From positions 1,131,516 to 1,195,515 of the forward strand of contig SJOL01006490.1 of the NCBI GenBank assembly GCA_004794785.1: DNA of 64,000 bases, in the 5' to 3' direction. Position numbers and translations under genes: made by a program. The notes below the pieces were generated by a model. The model did no database searches. It was not told the origin of the DNA and saw only the letters and a list, made by a program, of their open reading frames with translations. Source of the DNA: Opisthorchis felineus. Taxonomy: Eukaryota > Platyhelminthes > Trematoda > Opisthorchiida > Opisthorchiidae. The first letter of the stretch is position 1. The number at the start of each line of letters is the position of its first letter. Shown here piece after piece: positions 10,491 to 22,084 of the stretch.

Positions 10491-10689
10491 GCGCAAGCTA
10501 CTATTTCCACGTAATATGAATATTTCTACTTCAGCATGCTTATCTGCAGCTGCGGCAGCATCGATATCGCTGAAGCCCCTAGCCACCAGCTGAAGTAGAC
10601 GACTATAACCGCAATGTATCTATAACTTCTTCGGCCTCAAGAACCGGTCGTATGTTGTCGAGTCCTACTACTTTGTTTATATAGTCCGC

Positions 10690-11010
10690 TTTTACGTATC
10701 ATATGCCTTCGACGTGATGATATTGAATTCCTAAGCTTATCAAAATAGTCTGTGTGGTCTGTTCGTACGACGAACGGTCGGCCCAGTAGATAGCGTAGAA
10801 GGTTCTTAGGAAGAATAACACCGCTAACACCCCCCTTGCGGTTGTGCAGTAGTCACCTTCACCCAGTGATTGGACAGCTCCGATCACCGAGTCATTCGTA
10901 TCAGTGTCTAAGATAAGCGGTTGCGTAACTGGTGAGATGTCTGGAAATTCTGAGATAGTTACTTCCGAGAGGGGTTTTCGAAACTCCCTTAATGCGTTTC
11001 ACTCTGTCTG
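10690..11010 (-). mobile_element. Ty3/gypsy LTR retrotransposon RT-RNase H fragment
   Basis: A continuous minus-strand frame reads ALREFRKPLSEV, PLILDTDTNDSVIGAV, then DYCTTARGVLAVLFFLRTF. This is the junction of gypsy reverse transcriptase and RNase H: a LDTDAS-like first catalytic Asp, IGAVLSQ-like strand, and the YCTTRREMLAVVYFLR-like helix. It ends at a stop just after HHVEG, where the family usually has HR-G-HGNADALSR. It is short, degenerate and without flanking LTRs in view. The intact frame over about 105 codons suggests it decayed later than the RTE copies. Confidence 0.7.
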
Positions 11011-13140
11011 TAATAACGGTAATGCCTCAGCTCAGTTTTCGGTCTGATCCTCCATAGCTATCGTTTTCAGAAGAGCCACCAAAGGTGCACAAAGTGTACG
11101 TGACAACAAAAACATGTCAAAATTTCATCCAAAGCATGTCGTATTTAAACTGTATGCAGTGACAACACTCGGGGAACTCGCACGACCTCTGGACGCGGCA
11201 TTAGCAACCGGCACCCAGCGGAGAGTTGTCAGTTGCCCGTTGATTCCCATTCTCAACCGATCAGACATCGCCTTGTGGCTGAGCCGGCAAGGAGCCCGAC
11301 GTTTCAAAGAATCACGTTCGAGTTGGGATTGTTGAACGTAGCAGTGCCTAAATGGCTGACCCTTGGCCGGAAAATGCTCTTTTCTGCAGAACCTATATGG
11401 GTCAAATGAAAAGTTTTACGTAAAAATGTTGCATTTTGTTGTATGTGTGCTCAAAACAAAAATCACTCTAATCTACTTACATTTTGTCGCGATTCATTTT
11501 AAATACTATCCCTTCTTACTTATTGGTGAGCATTCTATTTTGTACTTGCTGTGCTACGGCCACCGAAGTGACTTCAGATATGTTTGTTGAGAAAGTTGGG
11601 GCTGTCCGCTTTTCATCCTTCATGGCATTTGAGAAGATGGTAGAAGATTACATGTCGTATAACTATGTGGTTTTGTGCGTGTAGCCAGTAATCGAAGGCA
11701 AACTATAAATGAAACAGGTGGCCAGAAAAACCAACGGAAAGTCGAGGAATGATAGGAAGCTAGTAAGCTGAGCGTATCTGTTATTAACAAAGAGTACGCA
11801 AAGCACCAGTGCGTTTTGTCTAGGGGGGCAGATGAACCATCTCTCGGTCACCTTTTATGATCTTGAACACAACCATCAGGTTTCCAAGTGTTGTACGATC
11901 GGCTTCCGGTAAATTGATGGCTAACCGAAGAGTAGTTGGGCACCTGCAGGACCCCACTGGAGTGTGGAACCCTGTCGTGTGAAGAGCGGCAGTTCGTAGC
12001 CGATGAATTCGGCAAGGTCCTTACTCCTCCAGTTGATTAGGCATCGTGGACACCTGGCCGCATGTTAGTTGTGCGCATCATCTGTGTTCGTTATACTGTC
12101 CACTATTATCAACAGAATGATCATCCTGGCATGTTTTGTCAGTTAAAATGTAGAACTCAGCCGCATTCTACCACCAAAATTGACCTACGGGCATGTCATC
12201 AACATCTGAAAGCCTCACGTTCTTCAATCACCACACAAGTTATCCCAAAACAATGAATGCGTCCACCACGACGATAACTCGGAATGGCAATTATCGTGGT
12301 CCCGGAACACATAATTCGGTGTTCGTCCAGTCAACCAGGATATACATAGCAAAAATTAATTACAGGAGTGACACTTCGGCATATTTTGCGTCCACAAGCA
12401 AAGTTCAGACTCACGAGAGCTTAGTGAATTATTTCGGCAGCAGAACTAACTGCAACTTCCGTATATTGTAAGCGATTCACGTTTTACCGCAACTCGCGAT
12501 ACCATATTACACCAGACGCCGGTTTCCCAACCGGTGGTGATTGATGACCTTGAGGATTTGTGGACTTAAACCAATCATCCATGCAAATAATTTGCAGAAA
12601 AATTCATTAGACGTAGACATTATTAAGTATGAAGTGGTAACCTTGAAACCCTCGTCGTTTTTTGTGAATACCGAGGGGCACTTAACTGCGCCCAACAATG
12701 TGGTTTTCGTGTAGGACTCCGACTAACGCTGTACAGTGAGACTTTCTTTCGTAAGCAACCAGTTCATTTAGTGGGGCCGCTGTTGTTGCCAAATCCGGAT
12801 CCAACCAGAGGTAATGACACAATGCCCGATAAACTGAATACTTCCTCCTGTGCTTTTGGTCTGGCCAATTCTATACCTGTCCCTCATTTGAGGAGTCCCT
12901 CCACACGCCCTCAGATCACGTAATATGTACAAGGAAGTTTATTTGACTATAGAAGCTTCGGAATTTCATTGGCTGCAGCCGAAGAGTAAACCGATTCAGG
13001 ATTTCCTAAAACTCGGTGTAGAATGACGACCTAGTGTCTGGCAACCCGCCCCAACACTATGGCAGATTCAAGGTAGACGGAGGAACTCCAAAGGTCAAAT
13101 CATGCTGGACGGTTTGCATTAGCCTTGGAAAAGTTGTAGG
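11011..13140. other. Unannotated stretch with one secretory-like ORF
   Basis: No known family was recognised. An open frame at 11,484-11,684 (+) begins with a basic residue and a hydrophobic run (YLLVSILFCTCCATA) that would suit a signal peptide, then an acidic-aromatic tail. It has no flanking splice sites that I trust. The other frames are short. Confidence 0.3.
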
Positions 13141-13621
13141 TGCATTGTTTATAGGGTCTGTGTGACACGGGGAGAATCCTGTTTTGTTGCTTCGTTCCAG
13201 AAGCTGTGGTCCACAAAGTGCCCCAGGCCAAAATCCTTGTCATTTAAGAAGATCATGGGTGCATACAACGATATGTTGGGCGTTTGCCCCGCGTGGGTGC
13301 CCATCATCCCCTCGACGGCCTTCTGTAGTGGGCGAGGTGGAATGCCGATCGACAAGGAGACGACAGCTTCATTCCTGTGGCGAACCAAGGATGTACGTTC
13401 GTTCTACCGGGTTTCTTACCGAGCGAAGACACCATGGTGGCATTTTGGAACGCCGAGTCTGCCATTCACCGACTTTTCTGGTGACGCCCGTTTGCCACAT
13501 TACTCCTCGAAGTTCCTGTACATCCATTTTTACTCGTGAGGAGGTGAACTGTCCCCCGCTCACTACTTCCGAGCGGTGGATCAGCCTAGTCCAATCGTTC
13601 GGGGTACGCAGCAGACGTTAG
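13141..13621. other. GC-richer block with overlapping open frames
   Basis: Frames of 125 codons (13,162-13,539, +), 145 codons (13,184-13,621, +) and 79 and 64 codons (-) overlap. None shows a recognisable domain, and they cannot all be coding. The block may be an unidentified element or simply GC-rich DNA with few stops. Confidence 0.3.
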
Positions 13622-16600
13622 AATTTTTTCACGCCAGCTGTGTCGCGAGCACACCACCACCTGACGTCACATAAAACACGCCTCTGGACAAAGGTGTGCG
13701 TATGAAAGAGCTGCTTTAAACAGTTTTAGCTTAGTGCATGCAGAACGCAAGTCAAAGTATACTAATGGTTTGGTTCCAAACGTGTTGGTGCAATTAACGT
13801 GGCTGCATACATGTTGGCTGGTCATTGAAAACAAACCTTAATTTAACCTCTATCACCATATGGATGCGTATAGGCAGCTGACTTTTGGGCCATTTGTAAA
13901 TGTAAGTATCATAATCGATTTAGGATGGCTGAAAGTGGTTTTGTCATCTCTCTTTCCGCGCTACAACCAAAGTGCTGTTGGGCAGCTCTTCGTCTTCTGA
14001 ATAAGGCAATTCCTTAGACATCTCTAAATCTCCACAAAACCACGTTCAGCCGCTCATGGCAAAATAAAACGTTTTGGCTAAAATTTAAATGTGTCACCAC
14101 TGCGCTTATTACAGTACAGTACTGTGTCCTCCCAGAGCTAATTATCGATCACGAAAACCAGGGGCGTTCAGGTGTCACTAAATAGTGTTACCACTTTCAA
14201 ATAAACTAATTTAGTTCTGCCTGCACGACCGTGCTTGCATCCTTTAATGCAAGTTATGGTTGCAGAGGCTGAGCGGTTGAAAATGTCGCTGTCGACATTC
14301 CGGTATCGTTCAAAGCGCGTCTCCATTTTTTCTGTTAGGTTACCAACACCTTAAACTTTTGCTAGTAGCGTGTAATGAAAAACGATGAAAATTTTTTGCC
14401 AGGTCACAGTTTGTGGGCATCAACTCCCTTGCTTGCATTTTCTTCATCCATGCGGTTAAGTTCTAATATGTTCTGGCCAACGTGTCAAATCATTTCTTAC
14501 AAGAGGGTCACTCCAGTTATTGAAACCACTGCTTCAAAACATCGAATTGTTGAGCTTGTATCGTTTCACATTCACTTTAGCTGACTCAACTTTATTCGTA
14601 CCACCGAGTATGAATCCACTGACCTGTACCATCAAGCACGCATGCAATTAGACATGAAGTGAGCTTTTCCAGTAATAAGCCAAAAAGCGAGACCTAACAA
14701 AATCTCTTCGTTAATCGCTTCGTCGGCGAATTTGCTGGCAAGCAGTTTTTGCAGGGTGTAAATGGACCCTGATGTATACAGAAAGCACGCGTACCAAAAA
14801 CTAAAAAGAAATCGATAAGCTGACTGAAAATTGGGGAAAATATATCTGCTCGAAAATGAGGAGGAATGTCCCTGCTAAATGAGGAACAAATGATCCTAAG
14901 ATTAGTTCTAAAACATGGCTCAACAACGTGGCAACATAGGAAAGCAGAGAGATTCCGTGCGTTGATCTTTTTATGTACACGTGCACACCACACGTGCGCA
15001 GTGAGCATTTAGGAACGCGGCTGATTCTACCTCAGTTTTCTGGGTGAGAAATCTCACTAACAATTTTTTTGAAAAAATTCGAACAGGCATGTATATGTGA
15101 GCCCATTAGGAAACTTACAGGAAAATAAGAGGGGGATTGCCAAACACCAAACAAAGACGAATTCACCGCATGGTAATAGTACAGCCCTTCAGGAGTCCAC
15201 TGGAAACGCTGAGTGAACAACCGTACGTGTCTGTTTGAGCTGCAGAAAGTGTAAAGTTTCGGGTAACTTATTTAGGGAAGTGATGGGCAAGCCATATCCA
15301 GTGAGGATATTACGTTTTTACACCGTTTTTAGGCGCTTGGGTCCATAATCTCCTTGTCGGAACTAACACGATGAGGTAAATCTACGTTGACTGACTTCCA
15401 TTTTCTGATGCAGACCCCCAGTGCTCTCAAACGATGGACACATACGCTAGTAGCTACACTTGCTCCCTCCATCAGGACATGTGGCTCTCTTGCATTCAGT
15501 TTTTCTCAGCATTCAGGGGCCATTCCGTCCCAGGTAGTAAGGAACATCATTCAGACATTTCTTCCCTAGCCGCATGCTAATCGCACCCTTTTAATATGTT
15601 CGTTCAGCTCTCTTTTCGATCGATCCAAGATTATTTCTCCAGATGACTGGGCGCCGTGGAACCCTAGCTCTGTGCTAGCCGTGGGAGTGACGTAGATTCC
15701 TTTGGGTGTACTGAATAAGCAACGACAGCCTCGTCAGGCAATTTAAACTAGCGGTTTGGGAGTTCCCCCTGATTTGAGATGATGTTTAACCGTTGGCGTT
15801 TAATTCGCCATCTCAGGATTCGCGGCTTCATCATTAGATCACATAACGAATCCTCGTTGCTGACCGCGGTAAGCCTCTTATTTTTGTCATTTATAATGAA
15901 GAAACTTGCTGCCAGTAACCATAACCTGAACGCTCACAAGATGGTGGGAAGCTGCCCTGCAGAAAACACAACCTACTGATTTTGGTCACATACAACTATG
16001 ACAACATTTGCGCTCTTTATCAATTCAGTGTAATAATGCGAGCATAATTTTTATTATAGAGGCAAACTCCAAACATCGTACGACTTACCAGAGTCTGATG
16101 CGTGTTTCTCTCGCAAATGTTTACCCCGAATAAAACTGCTGTGGACGAGGGAACAGGCTTCCGCATCCGTCTACCCGGCAGATGATGCCACATACAACTT
16201 AAACCAGAGGAGTGATTTGGTGTGAGAGAAAATGTAGCCTGGGTCCTTTTCACGATCGCTTGTGGCTGCTTGGAGTACACGCAATTCATTATTGCAAGTT
16301 TGGTTGTCAAGTGGGCTCAGCGGACACGCATAGAAGCATGTGACTTGGAACCTGAGGAGAAGCGTCCAGACATGATAAAAGCACATGTGCAGAGGACGGT
16401 GCGACCCAAAGGTCACCATCGGTCCCACACGTGCCGGATAGTAGGTGCGTTGGCGAAGCTTACCAAATACGGCTTGGCAGCATGCGACCAGCGGAGTGGG
16501 TGACATAGTCCACGGCAAGAACATCGCCATTGGCTGTACAGAACGAACAAGTAAACGACAATATTTGGCCCCTTAGTCATCCTATATATTTACGCAGAAG

Positions 16601-17944
16601 CCCTGTACGTTTGTCCTGACAGTACAACCATATCCATGGTTTTCTGTCTTCTCCTTATTGCGAAGTCTGGCAGGTTCAGTTCAGGCATAGTCAATAGACG
16701 GCCACCCACGACACAACATAACCAGAAATAAATCCAGTCGTGGTCCCAAAGCAAACCTACGCTATGTTCAGACAGTCTCCCGACATGTGGCTAGAGATGC
16801 GATGGATGGAGGTACCAGCCTCTAAATATCCAATCAATTTCAGCCAATAATCTCTTGAACATCTCCAGCAACAGCAAACTAAGCATTCAGGATGCGGCAT
16901 CCCTGCGCGTCTCCCAAAACTTCCGTGCTTTTAAGTTCTGGAGAGTGCTAGCATGAAACAGAAGGAACTCAAGGGGCTAGAAATCTCGGACGCTGGTAAG
17001 TCAGCGGGCCCATCCAGCCACACCACGTGCCGCCTCCGGTAAGCCAAGTCAGTTCGTCGATATCCCCTGTTATGACATGTTTTGAAAGAAGGATCTCCCA
17101 GGTAATAAGAAATTAGTTGAAACCACCCCATTCACAGGACGGCAGTGGTTGTATGATAGCATCTGATTGCAGACCAGCCGTACTTGCATCTGTAGTGGTC
17201 TGGGTACCAAAAAGGCTACTTTAGGAGGAGTGTGTTGCAGAGAACTAAATATAATTACTCTGAATTGAGTACACAATAATAAAAAGGGTCGAATGGAACA
17301 GACGCACTAAGAATTGTTCTCTTTAAAATAGTTCGTCTTTGGCCCAGATCAGTGAATAACTAATAATCCGATCGTGGATGTCCAGGGGTCTTCTTTCCTG
17401 GAAGCTCTCATATACAATAAACTCCGAAGACAGTCTGAAATGTTTTGATATCAGAGTTAGCACATGAAGCTCTCGAATGAACGCTGTAAGCGCGAGTGAA
17501 ATGCGAAGAAAAAATCGGAGCATGTGACCACACCTGTATTATATGCAAATTGTACAAATGCGCGTTTTTTTGGTTTTGCGTATTCAAACAAAAATCGTTT
17601 ATGGAATTGATGAAATACGTAACGTTATAATGAAAGCAAAAGAAGGGTATGAAACACCACACATCTGTCTAACGGAAGCCAGCGGAACTAAGTCTCATTG
17701 CCAGACCAGCGACGGAGAACAAGCTTCCGTCAGCAAATTAGCTTGTTTTTTAACAGCTTTTGTCTTCCTAACCCACTGTGCCTTTGAAACAAAATAACAA
17801 AGTGACTGGCGGATGAGACATCGGGGAAGCTTTCCACCTAGTTAACAACTGCTGAAACTTGAATATTTCCAGCTTGCTGCCAATCTGTTGTGATGGATAA
17901 AGGCTGCCTCAATTGGAAGAACATTTTGTCTCACTAGAGGTGAC
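13622..17944. other. Long stretch with no recognised gene or repeat
   Basis: Only frames under about 120 codons are present (for example 16,171-16,530 on minus, 16,222-16,503 on plus), without motifs I can name. The 16,140-16,520 part has a base composition unlike its neighbours and long overlapping frames on both strands, which fits a decayed repeat better than a gene. Confidence 0.35.
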
Positions 17945-18105
17945 GAAGCCTGGAATAACGGACGTGCATAATGGCATCTCTCAGGGGTCCGTTCTTAGTC
18001 GGCTTCCATTTTGGGTCTCCTTCAACGACCTTGTAAAACGTTCATGATATCTATGCTTCGTCTTTTCAGATACTGTAGCGATTTTGGGAAGCTAGTAGGG
18101 AGAAG
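17945..18105 (+). mobile_element. CR1-type retrotransposon RT fragment
   Basis: The frame reads VHNGISQGSVLSRLPFWVSFNDLV, a degraded form of the CR1 motif (V)PQGSVLGPLLFLLFINDL. This RT motif is the only diagnostic part. Confidence 0.5.
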
Positions 18106-19059
18106 AATCCGGAGTGACTTACGGAGAATGGGTCATAGAATGAAATTTTTACGACTAGATTAGTGCTATGGTCCAGTGAGATAATTTGGGTTATTATTAG
18201 CTACATCTCTCATGCCCCGCACTTTGTTCCCTGTATTTCTTTTCCATCGGGCGCCTCTAGTAACACAGTGGTCCTATTTGGATTCCTCACATTCTCCTAC
18301 TATTCCTGATCGCTTGGCGACTTGCGTAAGCCCTTCTTTGAGCGATCTACGTCACGGCCACACGGACTGTCTTCCTTTTCCCAAGGTTCACATTATGGAA
18401 ATGGTTTTACAAATCTGCTTTGTAGGCGCCCCATTCACGGTTTTAAATGAGCAACAGAAAACGTCCTTGATCTCAATTCTTTCTCCCCGCTTGAGTCTAC
18501 TGTAGACAACCAGTGTCACGTGGAAAAATGAATGATCCGCTAGCCAGCTCCATTTGTATTCATAATTTATTTATTGTTTTTGCACATGAAACCAACCCCG
18601 CTATTCAAATGGCATTCATTTATAAGGATCACTTCAGCCGACCACACCGTTTGCGCCTATTCCCCTCTATCCAACAAAGCAGGTTGTAAGGCCCTCGTTT
18701 TTTCTTTCAGCCATCATAACAACCTGAATCCAGACTCGATATCTGACAGTCAAATCTTACAACTTCATAGCTTTCTGCCCTCATGTACGCTGGTTTTGGC
18801 TATTATACGCATTATTCTGCCCAGTCCTGTCTCCCCCTAAGTAGAGTGAAACCCATATAGCCATATAACAGACTACTCACGGGTGCGTAACTTCCTTGAC
18901 AAAATTGAACGGGAGCAGCTTCAGTGGAGGAGAAACACAGAGCCATTGTCCAGAAGAGTCATAAAGCTGAAGAGATGTTCGTCCCGAAGGGACCAAAGCA
19001 CCGTCTAAAGAACCACTAGCTACCCCAAAAGGGTTGGGGGTCCTCTGATACCAACTATT
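18106..19059. other. No recognisable gene
   Basis: Pyrimidine-rich open frames (18,212-18,505; 18,574-18,840) lack motifs. Confidence 0.4.
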
Positions 19060-20055
19060 CCTCAAAAAGATAACTACAGGAAGACAAGTTGACATTTCAT
19101 AAGATGAGGAACCACTGTAGATAAGAAATCCTCTAATGCAACACAAGAAACAGGCCAAGATACTAAACCCAGCCTGGGAAAACAAAAATGTGCTTTTTGG
19201 GGATCAGACACTATCCAAGAATGCAGACGACAGCCTTCTCCCCGAGGGACAGAAACGGGGAACACACGACTGATAGAGAGTTGCATGCGAAGCCTACAGG
19301 GAACAGTATGCAAGCGTGTATTTTGCTCCGTGACCTCATCTCACCCAACCTTGGCGAGGTGGATCTACGAACAGTTTCTAACCGAATTAGTGTTTACTGA
19401 AAAGACTTTGTTCGTGAACTGGTGCACAAGATAAACCACCTCGTCGCGTTGGGGCCAAGTTGGGTCCAGCCAAGGAAACTGAGGGAAACATCGTTAAGCC
19501 TGGTGAAACACTGCCATCTGATATTTTGTCAGTCGTTCTGCAAAGGGATGCTTTCTTTGACTATGGAGGAGGCGATTGTTTACGATTCTGGTTACTCTAT
19601 GGGGCCTACTCCAGACCGTTTCTCGAATACGCCAAACAAGGTTCTACTCATGACGCAACCGTCACTCAGCGTGTCCAACGAGCTGCTAAAGGTAGTTGCT
19701 GACCTCAAGTCAGTTGATTACGAAACGCACCTCGGAGAGCTTGAACTCATTCCCCTAGACCACCGTCGCCGTCGAGAGCATCTAACACTCACGTCTCTTT
19801 TGAGCGAGGTTCGGACGACAGGTTTTCACCTTTGATGCAACTGATACAAGGCTAGGACGTGGTGAGAAGACTTCCAGGCTCAGTGAGCGCACTTTTATTA
19901 GAAAATGACTTCGCCCATTCCGGTTAGTTGGTTTGTGGAATAATCTTTCTCCCACGGTTGTTCACGCTTCGTCTAGAACCCAGTTCAAAGTACTTTCGGA
20001 TGTTTTTTATGAGTCCTCTCGTTGGCAAGCTTACTACAGAGCTGTGAGAACGTAA
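19060..20055 (+). mobile_element. CR1-type retrotransposon, internally deleted
   Basis: The copy reads AFWGS, CSVTSSHPTLA and MHKINHLVALGP, followed by the HCHLIFCQSF region before the palm. It then jumps to ADLKSVDYETHLGELELIPLDHRRRREHLTLT, the CR1 C-terminal signature, and ends in a 3' region with TQFKVLSDVFYESS. The same two blocks occur at about 61,880-62,040 and 62,990-63,400 in the larger copy. Most of the palm is deleted. It ends about 200 bp before the fibrillarin start codon. Confidence 0.65.
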
Positions 20056-20067
20056 AGAGCGGTGCTA

Positions 20068-20259
20068 CTCCCCTTTTTCGCTTGTGTCTTTCAGGTTAAC
20101 GGGAGCCGCTGAACGACAAGGAAAAAACAGACTTGGGACGCTTGGGCGAACTTCTCGATCCTGTGTATCAATCCGTGAGTCCATCAGGTTTGGACTGAAT
20201 TTCAGGCGCGCGGGTTTCTAAATTCTGCACGCCTTTTTCGTTCCGTTGCTCGTTCTTAG
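20068..20259 (+). promoter_or_regulatory. Fibrillarin 5' leader with candidate splice sites
   Basis: A strong pyrimidine tract ends in TTTCAG at 20,094, a good cis- or trans-splice acceptor. Further on, GTGAGT at 20,175 and TTTCAG ending at 20,205 would define a 31-nt leader intron. The joined leader runs into TAG immediately before the ATG. No convincing TATA box is visible. Splice sites are seen in the sequence; their use is inference. Confidence 0.35.
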
Positions 20260-21400
20260 ATGACAAAACCAGGTAGGCTTGAATTTTAGGGTTTCGAGAA
20301 AAAAATTTTCTTCAAGAAGGCCGCGGAGACTTCAGAGGAGGTCGTGGTGGTGATCGAGGTCGTGGTGGCCGTGGTGGATTCCGGCATAGCTTTGGTGGCG
20401 AGGGAAGACAAAGTTCAGGCGGAGACGGAGGTCGTGGTGGTTTTGGTGGTGAGAATCGAGGACGATTCAGCGATCGAGGTGGATTTCGCGGCGGTAGAGG
20501 GGGTTTCGGTGGCCGTGGTGGCCGTGGGGACTTCCCAAATAGAGGTGGCCGTGGTACACCTGGTGGTAGAGGTCGTGGTGGTTTTCGCGGGGGCCGGCGG
20601 GTTATTATTGAACCACACAGACACGAGGGGATATTCCTAGCCAAAGGGAAGGAAGATTGTCTCGTCACACTCAATGCAGTCGTAGGGGAATCTGTATATG
20701 GTGAAAAGCGGATTAGCGTGGAAAACGACAGTGGTGAAAAAATTGAGTATCGTGTTTGGAATCCGTTCCGTTCAAAACTTGCTGCTGGTATTGTTAATGG
20801 TTTGGACCAAATTCACATGAAGCCCGGATCCCGTGTGCTCTATCTGGGGGCTGCCAGCGGGACCACTGTTTCTCATGTGTCTGATATTGTAGGACCCGAT
20901 GGAGTAGTGTATGCTGTAGAGTTTTCGCACCGTTCTGGCCGCGACTTACTGAACGTAGCGAAACACAGAACTAACATAGTACCTATCATTGAAGATGCCC
21001 GGCACCCTCACAAGTATAGGATGCTTGTCGGTAAGTTCCCTTCGAAAGCTAACCAACCTTCAGGAATGGTGGACTGCATTTTCGCAGATGTCGCTCAACC
21101 GGATCAATCTCGTATTGTAGGAGTTAATGCTGAGTATTACTTGAAAAATGCCGGTCATGCAGTTATTTCTATCAAGGCGTCATGCATAGATTCCGTCGCC
21201 GCTCCTGAAGTCGTGTTCGCCAAAGAAGTTGATACGTTGCGGAAACTGCAGTTTACCCCCCGAGAACAAGTCACACTAGAACCATTTGAGCGGGGACATG
21301 CCATGGTCACGGCGCAGTACAGGTACAGTTGTACACGGGCATTTCCTTTCATTGAAACTTTTTACCCAGAGCCCCGAAGAAGTCGAAAACCGAAAAATAG
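20260..21400 (+). CDS. FBL: Fibrillarin, box C/D snoRNP 2'-O-methyltransferase
   Basis: This is the catalytic subunit of box C/D snoRNPs, which methylates rRNA 2'-hydroxyls in the nucleolus using S-adenosylmethionine. Four exons: 20,260-20,272, 20,320-21,030, 21,064-21,322 and 21,370-21,400, giving 337 residues (human about 321). Residues 5 to about 98 are a Gly/Arg-rich domain of RGG repeats. The methyltransferase domain follows with [30 protein letters not shown] (SAM loop near 177-190), [37 protein letters not shown] and [11 protein letters not shown], and the end is [13 protein letters not shown]. The introns are 47, 33 and 47 nt, all GT-AG, in phases 1, 1 and 2. The first has two possible acceptors 3 nt apart (CAAGAAG). 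The start is chosen because MTKPG leads directly into the repeats like family members. Uninterrupted frames point to a functional gene. Confidence 0.96.
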
Positions 21401-22084
21401 TCTGATATTCATTGCATTTGTATATAACCGAATACATTTTTACGTAAGTAAGTAATACTTTTGATTGGCATGCAGCCTTCGATTATTTCGTGAGAATAGG
21501 ATACAAGTATCCGAGGTTCGCTTGATAAGAGGGCTGAACCATTGTAGCAAGTACTCGAGTGTGAATAGGTACTACAACAGAACCATAGCAGCTGTTGGCG
21601 GGATTTCACTTGAATTAGCGTTATAGTTCTGCGTGTACCCTTTCTGGTAGCGGATAACGGCGGCGATATTTGTTCAGTGCAATGAGCGCAACGCAAAGCG
21701 CTGGCTCGAGAACAGGGCGGGATTTCGGCTGATAGGGGCTGCGTTGCCTACATTTTCACATTGGCAGGTGCTAGAACAACTACGCACGTATGAGTGACCC
21801 ACAGGTTTGATATTTCTGGGTTTTCAAGGTGCGTCTGACTTTGTTGACGGGTCCTTTCTTTTTAACTCTTTTTCATCTAGGAATACCTCGGGGGCCTGTC
21901 GGCAGGTTCTTTTTATTCTCAGACTTATGTTCGTGTGACGGTATGCACAGAGCTCTCAGAAGGCTTTTGTACAAAAGATAGTGTCCGACAGACATGCCCA
22001 ATTTGTTCATTACCATTTAATTTAGTGGTCTGTGAGATAGCGAGATAGACTCCAGGTCTTTAATACCCTGGTACCAAACTAGTT
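21401..22084. other. 3' flank of fibrillarin, nothing further recognised
   Basis: An AATACA at about 21,432 could serve as a variant polyadenylation signal; no AATAAA follows closely. The rest has no recognised content. Confidence 0.35.

Noticed and set aside
16020..16530. Overlapping 96-119-codon frames on both strands
   Set aside because: No motif, no credible splice sites, and mutual overlap; not enough to call a gene.
20344..20640. 98-codon plus-strand and 120-codon minus-strand open frames over the fibrillarin RGG region
   Set aside because: They are out-of-frame readings of the GGN/CGN repeat codons; the true frame gives continuous RGG repeats joined to the methyltransferase domain.
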